DNA of 64,000 bases from Diploptera punctata (GCA_030220185.1 JASPKZ010000422.1:1933001-1997000), one strand, 5' to 3'. Numbered from the stretch's first letter, positions 1 to 10,623 are shown. Made by a program: numbers and translations. The notes: generated by a model not told the origin, from the letters alone.

Positions 1-1484
1 GTACCTCTATACTTAAATACATTTTTACATCGGTATGTTCGTTATGTATTAATGATGCAAGAAAGTTTTCTTAAAATAATATTATGAAGCATTTAAACTA
101 CATTCAGGTTAAATCTTGTCTACAGCAATTATTGTAGAACATATTCTTTCGTGATTCAATGTTCAATTTTAAAATATTTTTAGGCCTAATCGATGAGTGT
201 AACGAAAGGCATTGTATGATGCCTTTATTTTCCTACCCAGAGCTTTATTAATATTATTTATGTCCTGTGCATCCATCAAACAGTCGTTAAAGTGTTGCAT
301 TTTGGGTTAAATTTAAATCAATATCATAAGAAAACAATCAGTTGATCTTGATGTCCGACATTTTGTCTAGTTATACAATCCTTAAACAAGGCTGGAGGCA
401 TGTATAATGATTCCCATGTAAAGTTGCACATCTCTTATACACTGAACAGCTAATAAAGTGTTTATTAGTAAGAATTTTCAACCGAGATGTGTATAAACCT
501 TGTATAAAAGTTATATATGGATTATTAGTAAGAGGGTATATATATATATATAAAATGAAGAAAATTATCTCACCAACATGATAAGTGAATAAGGAGAGTG
601 AAAATGATTAAGTGCAGATATTTCAAGCACAGACTTCTTAGGCTAAATATAATGAGAATATCTTTCAATAAAGTGTATAGTATGCAGTTCAAATATATTC
701 AGTGGTCATTGTGTAATATAAATTAACAGGTTTTTATTTAATTCTCTTTCTCTCTGACATGGTCTTTGTAGGACCAGGGCTTGTTACACAACCGACGTCC
801 TGGATATAATTTTGTGTCCTATTTTCTATAATTCCATCTCTATATTCTCCAACTGGCCTATTGATACACCTTCTTTCATCCGGATTTCTTCTACTTACAA
901 GTCTCATTGAGTAAATTAGAGCTATAAAGGATAACTCTGCATGGCAAGAAAATGAAAATATTCTCCCTTGTGCAGAAACATTTCTGTAGCAGGTATTATT
1001 TTTAAGAAAACATTAGTTCAGCATTTTGCTCTTTTGTAAATGATGAAATAGGTGAATAGGTGATAAGAAAATTAATTTATTTGTTCACACCATTTCAATA
1101 AATTAAACATAAAATAGTAAAAGTTTTATCACAGTATGAGACTTTAATGTTTGTATATTCAATTATGTCCCAGTAGGTCAGTGCCAATATAGTAAATAGC
1201 AGAATTGCCTGCTGCATGCTCTTTCTACAAATTTCTTGCAAAGTTAAGCCAGACGAACAATAGTGTATGTAAATAGAGACCTTGGCTTCGAACCTGAATC
1301 TAGGCATAAATTTTTGTCTTCAAATATAACTGTTACTTTCTTTCAATATATCTGTTATTCCTTCAGAAGCCTTTTTTTAAAATCTTTTTATTAATAATAG
1401 AGACAAAATGTTTATTTTCAGTTTGTCCTGTTTAAATTAATTTGTTTTAAAACCAGCCATGTGATATAGTGACAAATAATGATG

Positions 1485-1524
<40 letters not shown>

Positions 1525-1620
1525 TAATAATTGTAATGAATCATGATGTTTTATTCTGACAAAGTTAATCTGTAAAGCTCTCTCTCTTCCATTCATCCTA
1601 TACAAATATTCATTATATTA
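1..1620. other. Intronic/upstream AT-rich DNA, no gene seen
   Basis: No coding exon, RNA gene or intact mobile element is recognised here. It contains a short TA run near 538-553 and an ATA/ATG trinucleotide microsatellite at about 1480-1530. If the tai model is right, this is part of the intron upstream of the first exon in the window, which begins mid-codon at 3039 and so needs an earlier exon. Confidence 0.5.
1480..1530. repeat. (ATA)n microsatellite
   Basis: A run of about 14 ATA/TAA trinucleotides bordered by GATGATAAT-type variants. It lies in intronic DNA and has no coding role. Confidence 0.85.
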
Positions 1621-2717
1621 TATTTGAAGAGAAAAATTATATGCTCGGACTAGGGTTTGAACCCAGAACCTTTGGCTTTCTAGGCCAATGCTCTACCACT
1701 GAGCTACCTGAGAAACTCCAATCTAAATGCAAATTTTTCTCTTATACGAGGGTGAATCAAATATAAACCGGAATTATTGTTTTTTATTGAATTAACAAAA
1801 AAATACAAAACCACCGCCTCATTTTTCTACATAGTCTCCTGCATTTCCAACACACTTTTGCCATCGAGTTGGCAACTTTTTGATGCCGTCCTTGAAGAAT
1901 GAGGGATGACGTGTAGTCTGCCAATTGCGCACGAACTCCTCTACCGCTGCATTGTCACCAAACCGTCTTCCTCCCAGGTCTTCTTTCAGTGGCCCAAACA
2001 AATGGTAGTCACAGGGTGACAAATCTGGACTGTAAGGAGGATGTTCCAGAGGTGTCCAATGCATTTTCGTCAGTTTTTTGTCAATTTTTTGTTCCTGGCT
2101 GAGGAGCCGAGGAACCCACCTGGCAGATAATTTTCGGAATTTGAGTTCATCACTGATGATGACTTGAACACTTCCGAAGCTTATTCCAACGTGTGAAGCA
2201 ATTTCAGAAATTGTTATGCGCCGATCCTCCTCAATAAGGTCCCTACAGCACGAATGTTGTCTGCAGTGATGTTTGTTCGTTGCCATCTTTGGTAGGGCTC
2301 ATTTTCCACTGAATCCCGGCCCGCTAAATTTTTTTGCACCAATCATACACCTGCGTCTTCGAAAGGGTTGCTTCCCCGAACTGCGCATGGAGCCTTCTCA
2401 AAATTTCAGAAGGTTTAGTGCCTTCTTTCGCCAAAAACTTAATAATAATAATGCGTTGTGCAACAGACGTGTGTACCTCTTGCTCGCTCATGGTGTACTG
2501 AAGCAAGTGGCTGCTCTTCGGAGTGCGACACATCAAGATCCCTACTCCAGACACCCCCACCAACTTCCCCTCCAAACTGCAACCTTTGCAGAACTACCAG
2601 AGCCTCCAGATACAAATTCTGGTTTATATTTGATCCACCCTCGTACATTGTTAATTCCCGATTGCCGAATACTATGAGCATTTGCTCTATCATGCAAATG
2701 GCATTTTCTTGTTTAAG
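1620..2717 (-). repeat. tRNA-core ~300-bp repeat, split by a mariner
   Basis: Positions 1643-1713, read on the minus strand, form a tRNA-like core with an A-box region, an anticodon arm and a B box. The core is preceded by the family head (tatttgaagagaaaaatt) and followed by the family spacer (caaatttttctctta). The rest of the repeat (AATTCCCGATTGCCG..., matching about 61772-61850) resumes at 2646, directly after the mariner at 1747-2643. The mariner therefore inserted into this repeat at a TA. The repeat breaks off at 2717, where a copy of tai exon sequence begins. Confidence 0.7.
1747..2643 (-). mobile_element. Deleted mariner transposon, copy 1 (897 bp)
   Basis: The ends are inverted repeats of about 27 bp (cgagggtgaatcaaatat...) flanked by TA at 1745-1746 and 2644-2645, which is the mariner/Tc1 target duplication. 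On the minus strand, about 2575-2324 encodes the amino-terminal helix-turn-helix part (LAKEGTKPSEILRRLHAQFG, then YDWCKK). Positions 2286-1819 continue with IEEDRRITISEIASHVGISF and then jump to the carboxy end (PPYSPDLSPCDYHLF ... LPTRWQKC). The stretch that normally holds the first two catalytic aspartates is missing, so about 400 bp are deleted compared with a usual ~1.3 kb mariner. Frameshifts also separate the two parts. It is non-autonomous and has no intact transposase. Confidence 0.9.
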
Positions 2718-2794
2718 AACAAGTGCCAGTTAGACGTCCAGCACCTAACTTCTCGGATCAGCAACATCAAGTATTGTTACAACAGCAAAAGTCA
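2718..2794 (+). pseudogene. 77-bp exact copy of part of tai exon 1
   Basis: These 77 bases are identical to 3105-3181 inside the first tai exon of the window (offset 387 bp). Neither boundary has splice signals: the left edge abuts the truncated tRNA-core repeat at 2717 and the right edge runs into AT-rich DNA. It is an exon fragment in the intron and not an alternative exon. It could also be a local assembly error, because perfect identity over 77 bp means it is very recent or artefactual. Confidence 0.85.
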
Positions 2795-3038
2795 TTATGT
2801 TACTTAAAATCTACTATAGGTTGTAAAACATTTATATACTAAATACAATATATTTACCATATAACACCACTTTAGCTATCAACAAATCTGAATCAAAATA
2901 AATAAAAATACTCTGGATTTTAGTTATACAATTTAGGGAAAAATGTTCATGATATTTAGGCAAATAAAGTGAAGGTTAATTCAGAATTTATTTGTTAATA
3001 TAAATGCAAATGCACTATATTGAATCCCCTTCTGTTAG

Positions 3039-3362
3039 GGTGGTCAGGAGGTGGGTTACAACCCCCGTCCACAGCACAGAGTCCGACAAGGCCAAACATG
3101 CAGCAACAAGTGCCAGTTAGACGTCCAGCACCTAACTTCTCGGATCAGCAACATCAAGTATTGTTACAACAGCAAAAGTCACAACAGCAGCAACGCCTTC
3201 AGCAGGAGGGTCCATTTGTTACACCAGGCACTTCGGACTTCAGGATAGGCTTTGTTACAGCATCTGATAATGCAAGTCTGTGGGAGGACCAGTCATCCGA
3301 CCCAGTTTTATCACAACTTCTAGACCAAGTCATTGACATTGTGCCTGATACTGCCATTGCAG
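3039..3362 (+). CDS. tai: taiman (p160/SRC-type coactivator), exon 1 of window
   Basis: The exon follows a CTTCTGTTAG acceptor and ends at a GTAAGT donor (gcag|gtaagt). It starts with two bases that finish a codon and ends with one base of the next, so it is internal. The peptide is Pro/Gln rich (PNMQQQVPVRRPAPNFSDQQ), then has a glutamine tract, then EGPFVTPGTSDFRIGFVTAS and PVLSQLLDQVIDIVPDTAIA. LSQLL at 3308-3322 is an LxxLL nuclear-receptor box, the motif p160 coactivators use to bind ligand-bound receptors. Splicing to 6311 rebuilds an Asp codon and gives IADNTPLLNMLDVIDTP. Gene identity is from recognition of the Taiman carboxy-terminal sequence and not from a search. The bHLH-PAS domains expected in this gene must be encoded upstream. 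Confidence 0.88.
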
Positions 3363-3572
3363 GTAAGTTAACCATCATTGATAATGCTGTAATCAATGGT
3401 AATTTAACACAGAACATTCAGCTTTACATGCTGATACTCTGACCACTGAGTTAATTCAAGCTTCCTTCCTGTCCAGGCATAAATCCTTCCTTTACTTTAC
3501 TCTCTTGGTCCTACATCCAATGCAATGAATCATCATTCACAAATACATAATGAATGAATTTATTAATAAAAT

Positions 3573-4337
3573 AAAAATAAAACTTACAGTTTTATTTGAT
3601 TTTCATATTTATTAAGATATAATTCAGTTACAGCTGTTTCGGTACACTGTACCTTCTTCAGACATGTTAACAAATTATGAATTGTGTTATTATAGTACAT
3701 ATCAACTGATCTAAGCAACAATACAACAATAATTTATTTAAATTTTTTAATTTAACAAAGGCGATTCATTCAAATCAAGTTGAGAATTTAACAGTTTATT
3801 ACTACTTTTCAATTTATTTATTTCTACAGCCTCCAAAAGGTCTAACTTCTTACCCTTATCACAAACATGTAAAATTTCAAAATTTGGATCGAAACAATGA
3901 TTAAATTGGAATAGGTGGTTAGCATATTTTGAATATTCTAAATTTCTGTTATATGCTCTCATGTGTTCCTTTATCCGAGAGATAAAAGGTCTACCAGTTT
4001 GTCCTATATAGACATTGTCACATGTGCCACACTTCAATTTATATACACTTGATAATTTTTCTTTTTGTATTTTGGTTTTATTGTTTTTTTATTATATTTT
4101 GTAAAGTTTTATTAATTTTAAATGCCACATTAATGTTCAACTTTTTAAAGTGTTCAGATATTTTACGAGTATTTGAAAGTGGACCTATGTATGACATTAT
4201 GACATATTTCTATATGTTTTCCTTGGGTAAAGGAAAAATTTTGTTAAATGCTTTTTTGTAATGAATTTTCTTAATTAAATATTCTATAATTTTAGGGTCG
4301 TAGTTATTATTAATAGCTAATTGTTTAATAATATTCA
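3573..4337 (-). mobile_element. Penelope-like element fragment (RT tail, GIY-YIG, terminal repeat)
   Basis: On the minus strand, 4337-4040 reads as the end of a Penelope-type reverse transcriptase region with stops (YIGPLSNTRKISEHFKKLNI is recognisable). An open stretch at 4037-3747 follows with CGTCDNVYIGQTGRPFISRI, the GIY-YIG-like endonuclease module specific to PLEs, including the Cys pair and the YIG...R core. The 3' noncoding part (3746-3573) contains a hammerhead-like core at 3661-3630: CTGAAGA, a GGTAC/GTACC stem, GAAAC, and a palindromic ACAGCTGT. A second copy of this terminal region is at 63480-63575. The element is truncated at 4337, where a LINE begins in the same orientation. 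Not functional. Confidence 0.85.
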
Positions 4338-5735
4338 TTGTCATTTCCAGCAATTCCACAATGTGCAGGTATCCATTGCAATTGAATTCTTTTCTGTAGT
4401 TTTTGAAGTTGTTGAATCATTTTGTAGCACTCTTTAATTTGTATTGACTTCATTTTGTGTGAATTTATTGCATATATTGCTGCCTTAGAATCAGAGAGAA
4501 TGACAGCATTTTGAAATTTATTTATTCTGTATAGTATTTGTTGGAGTGAAACGTGAATAGCCGTTACTTCCGCATCAAAATTTGTTGTGTGGTATCCTGC
4601 TGGTTGATAAAATGAAAATAATGCACATGTAATTCCTGATCCTGAGTTGTTATCAATAGTGGATCCATCTGTGTAGACATGTAACCATTCTTCTGGTGGA
4701 TATCTCTTATTCACAGCTTCTAATGCTAGAGCTTTTAGTACAAGTGTGGGAGTTTTAGATTTTGTAACTGGTTCTTCTAGATTTAGCTGAATGTTAATTG
4801 GTTCAAAAACAAGATGGTTTTCTCTGATCAAAATATTTTCTTTAGATTTAGGAAGATTCAAATCTGTTTTTATTTCCGTTACTTTGGACAAGAAACTTGT
4901 TTGTGTTTTCAACTTGGTTGGTTGTAACTGTCTTTTTCCCCATTTTGATGTTGTTAACCGTAACATTTTTTTCATGTTGTGTTGTTGCCTGTTTCTCTAA
5001 AGTTAAACATATTGGAGGGTTCTGAGTTAGTGCTTGCATTGCTGTGATCGGGGTTGATTTAGCTGTGCCAGTTATAAGCCGTAAAGCCTGATTTTGGCAT
5101 ACTTCTAGGCGATTCAGGTTCGAGTTATTTGCTGTGATTATTACCTCCCCATTATATAGAAGTATTGGCTTGATGAATGTTTTATACGTGGTGTTTAGAG
5201 TCTGGCGATTACTACCCCACTTTGCTCCAGCTAATCTTTTTAAGATTGAAAATCTTTTCGTTGCTTTGTTTACTACTGCTTCAATATGTTTTCTCCAAGA
5301 TAATTTTGAATCAAAAATTGTCCCTAGATATTTTGTTTCATTTGTTTGTCTCAGGTTTGTTTTCTTGAACTGTAGATTTAGTTTTGGGACTTTTTTCTTC
5401 AAGCTAAATATTTGAAACTTTGTTTTGTCTGTATTAATGGCCATTAAATTGTTGTGGGTCCACTTTTCTAAAAGGTTAAGAGCCTTTTCCATAGAAAATT
5501 TAGATTTTTCTATTTGTGAGGAAGATGTCCACATAATCATGTCATCTGCAAAAAGAGCTGTCTTTATTTCTGTGTTCGATATAGCTGGTGGGAGATCGTT
5601 GATGTAGATGTTGAACAGGGTTGTACTTAGTACTGCACCTTGAGGGAGGCCCATTTTTATTTGTTGGAATTTGGAATTCTTTAATGTTGTATGTATAGTT
5701 CCGCATATCATCTGAAATTTTGACAGTTTCATATT
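4337..5735 (-). mobile_element. LINE fragment with RT thumb and RNase H (I-superfamily-like)
   Basis: Minus-strand 5732-4848 encodes a reverse transcriptase with GLPQGAVLSTTLFNIYINDL, the catalytic FADDM box and KTKFQIF...YLGTIFD. The next frame (4975-4325) encodes an RNase H domain: VYTDGS, an internal Glu (NFDAEVTAIH), LSDSKAA and WIPAHCGIAGND. RT followed by RNase H in one LINE points to the I superfamily. A frameshift in 4848-4975 separates the two domains, the RT lacks its amino-terminal part, and the RNase H stops at the PLE junction at 4337. It is a 5'-truncated, dead copy. Confidence 0.85.
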
Positions 5736-6225
5736 TGTCTCTTTCAGTTTTTGTGTTTATAGTAAAGTTACAACCCAAATAATTAAAATTTGTTACTTGT
5801 TCCAGAGGTTTGTTGTCTATTACGATTTTTGATCTTAGATGATCGTTTCCCCAAAATGCCATTATTTTTGTTTTTTGTTTTGATATTTTGAAATTGTATT
5901 CTTGGCATAACTGATTTAATTGATGTGAAGAGTATTGCAAATTATTTTCATTTTCTTCAATAATAACCACATTGTCAGCATACATTAAAATGTTCAATAT
6001 TTTAAAGCGGTCCATTCTTATACCTATATTAACAATAGTTTTTCAATTTTGGATGATGTCATTAATATATAGATTAAAAAGAGTAGGCGATAAACTACAC
6101 CCTTGTCTTACACCTCTATTTATTAAAATAGCTTCAGTCTTTGATGTGCATGATAGTTTGTGCAGAAATTTAATACATTTTATATTTATGTACTTTTTTA
6201 ATACATTTTTGAGTATGTTATTTTG
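5730..6225 (-). mobile_element. Second LINE RT fragment
   Basis: The minus strand encodes RGVRQGCSLSPTLFNLYIND and LMYADNVVIIEENENNL, then KISKQKTKIMAFWG and NFNYLGCNFT. This is the palm and YLG region of a different LINE from the one at 4337-5735. The catalytic box is YADN where YADD is expected. A frame break occurs near 6030. The fragment ends at about 5735, where the I-type LINE starts, so three truncated retroelements stand end to end on the same strand. Confidence 0.8.
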
Positions 6226-6310
6226 ACATGCATGGTTTATTGGATTGTGTGGGGTATTAAAACAAATAAGGAATTCTTATTAGTGAGAGTAGAATATTTG
6301 TTGTTTGCAG

Positions 6311-6651
6311 ACAATACGCCACTCCTCAACATGTTAGATGTGATTGATACACCAACAAGCAGTACTAGCAGTTTCCAGCACGATATAAATGAGAAGATGG
6401 CTATCAGTGCAATCCAGAAGTCATTGATGCAGTGTGAAAATAATATGAAGAGTCCATCATCGCCGACCATTTCCTTACCTGGCACTCCTCCAGCTTATAC
6501 CTCAACGGCTGTTTCACAACAGGGATTTCCTCCACCTCCTTTGTACCCTCAGCCTCGACCTCGGCTCAATATACAGCAGGCTGTGGGGCAACTCGGTGGA
6601 GTGCGACCTGCTAGTGCCATGTCATACTCCAGCTCACAGTTGAACACACAG
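6311..6651 (+). CDS. tai: taiman exon 2 of window
   Basis: Acceptor TTGTTTGCAG and donor CAG|GTAAGT. With the one base carried from exon 1 the exon holds 114 codons and ends in phase 0. The peptide begins DNTPLLNMLDVIDTPTSSTS, followed by INEKMAISAIQKSLMQCENN, which is the stretch I associate most firmly with Taiman. It ends in a Pro-rich segment (PTISLPGTPPAY, GFPPPPLYPQPRPRLN) and VRPASAMSYSSSQLNTQ. No domain with a known fold is evident. In p160 proteins this part of the chain carries receptor-binding and activation segments, so a transactivation role is inferred. The surrounding introns carry LINE debris on both sides, starting within 90 bp upstream. Confidence 0.9.
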
Positions 6652-6659
6652 GTAAGTAA

Positions 6660-7720
6660 GTACATGAGAAATAGAAAGGGTAGAGATGCTCCAGTGTATA
6701 AATTAGAATAGCATGGGATGCAGTTTGAAGAAGTGGGAAATTTTAAAAATCTGGGCACAACTTGCGATGATAATATTGAATCGGAATTTAAAGCAGCAAA
6801 TATATATTATTATACAGTGAAACACATATTGAATAAAAGATATATCGTCGGTCGGCGATCAAAACCTCGTAACTCCATTCAAGAGCAAAATCTGGATTTT
6901 TGCAGTATTTGATACATCTGCATACTGTTTGTTAATGTTTTGTAATTTGAAGATGATTTTGCTGCCACCTATTAACAATTACAAAAACCATGCATTTCTG
7001 CAGTCCAAAAACTCACATATTAGGTAGAGAGGAATAGCAAAATTTCTCTGCTCTAATCTCAGACCCAAGAACTTGCATCTCCAGCATAATACTTTTCAGA
7101 AACTAATTTTAAAAATATAACAGATTTTGATTTGAAAATCATGCAGTTATAAGGTTTCTTCTTTTTCCTGATTTTTTTTCTCAATTATGGAGTTACGAGG
7201 TTTTGATTGCCGGCTGACGATATATCACCATCAACCAAAGTTCATCTGTATAAAACAGTAATAAGACAAACAGCTTTGTATGGATCTGATTCTTGGAACC
7301 TGACAGCTAAAGTGGAAAATTTGTTAAGGACATGGGAAATAAATGTTTTACGTAAAATATTTGGACCTGCATTGCTAGAATGGAAGAAGGAGAATTAGAA
7401 TAGATGATGAGTTAAAAAATAATATAATTCACCACAAGTATTGTAACAATTATTAAAACTTGAAGATTGGAATAGTTGGGACATGTGATGAGGATGTCAG
7501 ACAGTAGTACAGTTAGAAAGATTTTAGAAACAAAACCAGAAGGAAGGAGACAAAGAGTAAGATTCAGATTAAGGGGATGGATAATGTTGAGGATGAGCTC
7601 AGAAAATTAGAGAGAAAGAGTTGTGTGGGCATCGATAATTAAGGAGACTATGGTCAAACTCAAAGGTCCATTACACCAAATGAAGAAGAAAACCCAGTGT
7701 GCAGTGAATGGCTGATACAG
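6660..7720 (+). mobile_element. Old LINE 3' fragment
   Basis: Decayed plus-strand reading frames resemble the C-terminal part of an L2/RTE-like reverse transcriptase. The first is FEEVGNFKNLGTTCDDNIES near 6723. The second is KVHLYKTVIRQTALYGSDSW followed by NVLRKIFGPA at about 7234-7375. A degenerate tail extends toward 7700. Several stops and frame breaks are present. It begins about 10 bp after the exon 2 donor. Confidence 0.65.
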
Positions 7721-8019
7721 TGGTAAATAAATTAAATGAAATGAGATAAAAATCTATTATAATATGGCTGAGTTCTCTTGAGATACTTATTTACAGGATT
7801 GTTGGAGAGAGGAGATGTGATAATCTCTTTGCATTTTAAGTTAGACTTTTTGCAATATTATGATCATTGGGAAATTAAATTGCAGCATCAAACTTCCATT
7901 TAATACTTTCCAGATAGCTTTACTTTACATATTCATTTTTTAAACCATGATTTAGACCTGTTGCATTCGACTGTAGAATATTCACACCTTGATGTGAGAT
8001 CTGGTCAGGCGCAATAAGT

Positions 8020-8260
8020 TCCTTGGATGATCATCCAGTCAGTGTAGGATGATATGTGGTAAGTATGTTGGGTTTCCCCCGTTATAGCTGGTTTTCTCAA
8101 CCTGCAACCAGTACTTATTGTAGCTACCCAAATTCCTCATGATGCTTTATGGGCACCAGTCCAATATTGGCCAAATGTCCAAGAAACATTTTCTTCCCTA
8201 ATGGGGGACTCAACCGGAACAAGTTCCCTAGCTCTAGCTATGGCATTGGACTATTACTGT
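8020..8260 (-). mobile_element. SINE fragment, family A (reverse)
   Basis: This is the reverse complement of the body of the tRNA-headed SINE at 52849-53192. Shared words include the reverse of TAGCTACAATAAGTA, GGTTGAGGAACCAGC and GCCAGTATGGGACCGGTGCC, with many substitutions. The tRNA-like head is not clear. Old copy. Confidence 0.6.
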
Positions 8261-8659
8261 GGAATATTTTACTCTGGGAGACATAATTTGCAATTTTCTC
8301 GAGCAAGTGCAACTGTTTTAGTGGACAACTGATTTTTAAAATCATATCATCTAATTTCAATTCCCAATAATTATTATAGAGAACCATACACATCTTTGAT
8401 CATCAGGTTTTTCCAGCCTAATCAGGAGGACTGTAATACATGTCCATTGATTGTTTTCCTTATAGGTAACACTTCAATGCTGTGATAATCTAGCACTTTT
8501 TTTTTACAATAAATAATTTACTTCCCATTTTAATTTCGATTAAAAATAGATCATTTATTTGAAAAGGTTCTTTTAAGTTCAATATTATGGAAATAAAGGG
8601 TTTCCTATTATCTTTTATCAAAATGTGAGATGGCATTTCCTGAACTGAGACGTTACAAT

Positions 8660-9235
8660 GTTATACCACTATGGTGATCTCCAAAGTTTCATTTGAGAAA
8701 ACAGGCTATACCACTGGAAAGTGATTTAGGTAGAATAAGTTATGAACACTCTCTATCCCTTACATCCTTCACATCACAATAATAGCATTTAAATTTCGCT
8801 GGCGACGGCGAGAATAATGATCTTGAATTGGTAGAAATAGAGTCGGAGTCACTGACTCGCAAGTCGAAAGACCCGAACAGGTCATCGATAAATCTAGATC
8901 TCCATTCCTGAAGTTTCTCTAAGCCTCTACTTCCCCCTTTTGGGAAAGATCGATGCGAGAAGCTTTCGTACTGGAAATGTCTCGATCGAAAGCTTAGAAA
9001 TTTTCTTCCCTACCCTATATAATCTGTTCCGAGGGCAGGGAGCTAGTCAGTTATGAATTGAGAGACTGTAAAATAATTGCATGACAGATGAGCATTAAAA
9101 CAAGATTAATTATTACAGTAATTTGTTAGTGAAATGTCAGAAAAAGTTTATAGAATTAAATAAAGATATTGTGGTGTTTTTCGACGTCGTTTTGTTGTTC
9201 GACACGAAAACTGAATCCACGGCATCCTGTAACAA
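8660..9235 (+). mobile_element. Possible solo LTR
   Basis: This GC-richer block has a TATATAAT box near 9017, a plausible transcription start region (GAGGGCAGGGAGCTAGTCAG), and an AATAAA signal near 9158 followed by a GT-rich stretch. It runs from TGTTATA to TGTAACA, which are short inverted ends. This is LTR-like architecture. No internal retrotransposon domains and no clear target duplication were found, so the call is tentative. It could instead be another repeat with a Pol II promoter. Confidence 0.35.
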
Positions 9236-9534
9236 TATCTACTCCAAATTGTTCATCATGTTCAAGAAGAAGAAACAGATATGAGCCATCTAATGAAAAT
9301 AAAGACGCTTCATCTATATATTGGACAGCAAAAGAGAAAATATGGGTTCTGTTGTTAAACAAAGAGCATTAGATACCTACCTACATATTAAATATTTAAA
9401 AATTTAATATGCTTTGCTTAAAACTCTTAGACATTTTTTTTTTCAAATATGTTTGTTGGATCAAGGCGTGTTACAGATTGAAAGTTGATCTTTATTCATG
9501 ATAATATTTTTCTGTGCAGAAGGTACATAAACTT

Positions 9535-10506
9535 TAATAGTGAGTGGATAACATATTTTTAACAACTACTTATTTTAGGAATTCTCACTATGAGGTATAT
9601 TCATTAAGGTAGATTTTTTTCACTCACCTCATATTGTTCTTCTTATTTGACTATAAACTAGTTTCAGAACATAGTTTCTGTTCCATCTTCAGTATCGTCA
9701 TGACCGTTGTTCTGTCATCTTGAAGAGCTGTCCTTCACTCCTTCCATTGGCTGACTGAAAAAACCTCGAAACCAGGTCATTCTCACTGGGAATTTCAAAG
9801 TTCATCAATTTCTTCTTTTTGCTCTTTTGAATGTAGAACTTTTCCCAAACAGATCTACATTCAAAAGAGCAAAAAGAAGAAATTGATGAACTTTGAAATT
9901 CCCGGTGAGAATGACCTGGTTTCGAGTTTTTTCAGTCAGCCAATGGAAGGAGCGAAGGACAGCTCTTGAAGATGACAGAACAACGGTCGTGACGATACTG
10001 AGGATGGAACAGAAACTATGTTCCGAAACTAGTTTATAGTCAAATAAGAACAACAATATGAGGTTAGTGAAAAAATCTACCTTAATAAATAATATTTTTA
10101 ACAACTCACCTCATAAAATTTCAAGTTTTCTTGAGACCAAGGTTTCAGACGACATCTCATCCCTCTTCAATCATGACTCCAACTGATGAAATTCTCTGGC
10201 TGTTGATTTCTCTATGGTCGTCACCTCTTGTGCTACCCTCTTTGTTTTTCCACTGGAATATCGAACTAAAATTAAAAAAAAAAATTGAAATTTATAAATC
10301 CAACCAAAGATGGCAGCACAAGAGGTGACGACCATAGAGAAATCAGCATCAGAGAATTTCATCAGTTGGAGTCATGACTGAAGAGGGACGAGAAGTTATC
10401 TGAAACCATTGGTCTAAAGAAAACTTGAAATTTTATGAGGTAAATTGTTAAAAATATGTTCTCCACTCACTATTATTGATATAACCTCATAATGTTTACT
10501 TCCCAA
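9535..10506 (-). mobile_element. Foldback element B, interrupted by element A
   Basis: Inverted arms at about 10092-10244 and 10305-10457 flank a 60-bp A-rich loop. The outer part continues at 9535-9567 and 10458-10506. Direct repeats of gtacataaactt lie at 9523-9534 and 10507-10518, a 12-bp target duplication. Only one end (10480-10506) carries the family's asymmetric terminus, seen on the minus strand as TTGGGAAGTAAACATTATGA. The right arm carries a hammerhead-like core near 10378 (CTGAAGA ... GAAACCATTGGTC). The left end is split by the insertion of element A. Confidence 0.75.
9568..10091 (+). mobile_element. Foldback element A, 524 bp, with 15-bp target duplication
   Basis: Nearly perfect inverted arms at 9599-9837 and 9854-10091 surround a 16-bp loop. 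The element is bounded by atatttttaacaact at 9553-9567 and again at 10092-10106, a 15-bp duplication of sequence belonging to foldback element B. The left end has an extra asymmetric terminus (9568-9598, including CTCACTATGAGG). Each arm carries a hammerhead-like core: plus strand 9991-10041 and minus strand 9699-9649. It has no coding capacity, and the short open frames across the arms are by-products of the palindrome. Confidence 0.8.
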
Positions 10507-10623
10507 GTACATAAACTTGTTGGTGCTAGTCCTAGTATTTGGTAATATAGCTAAGTTCATTTTGGTAATTAACATGTTATTGTAGATTTGAAGTGTAATA
10601 GATTACTTTTTTTTTCCTAACAG

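Noticed and set aside
2718..2794. Alternative tai exon
   Set aside because: There is no acceptor or donor at the borders and the copy starts and ends inside codons of the real exon without a plausible junction.
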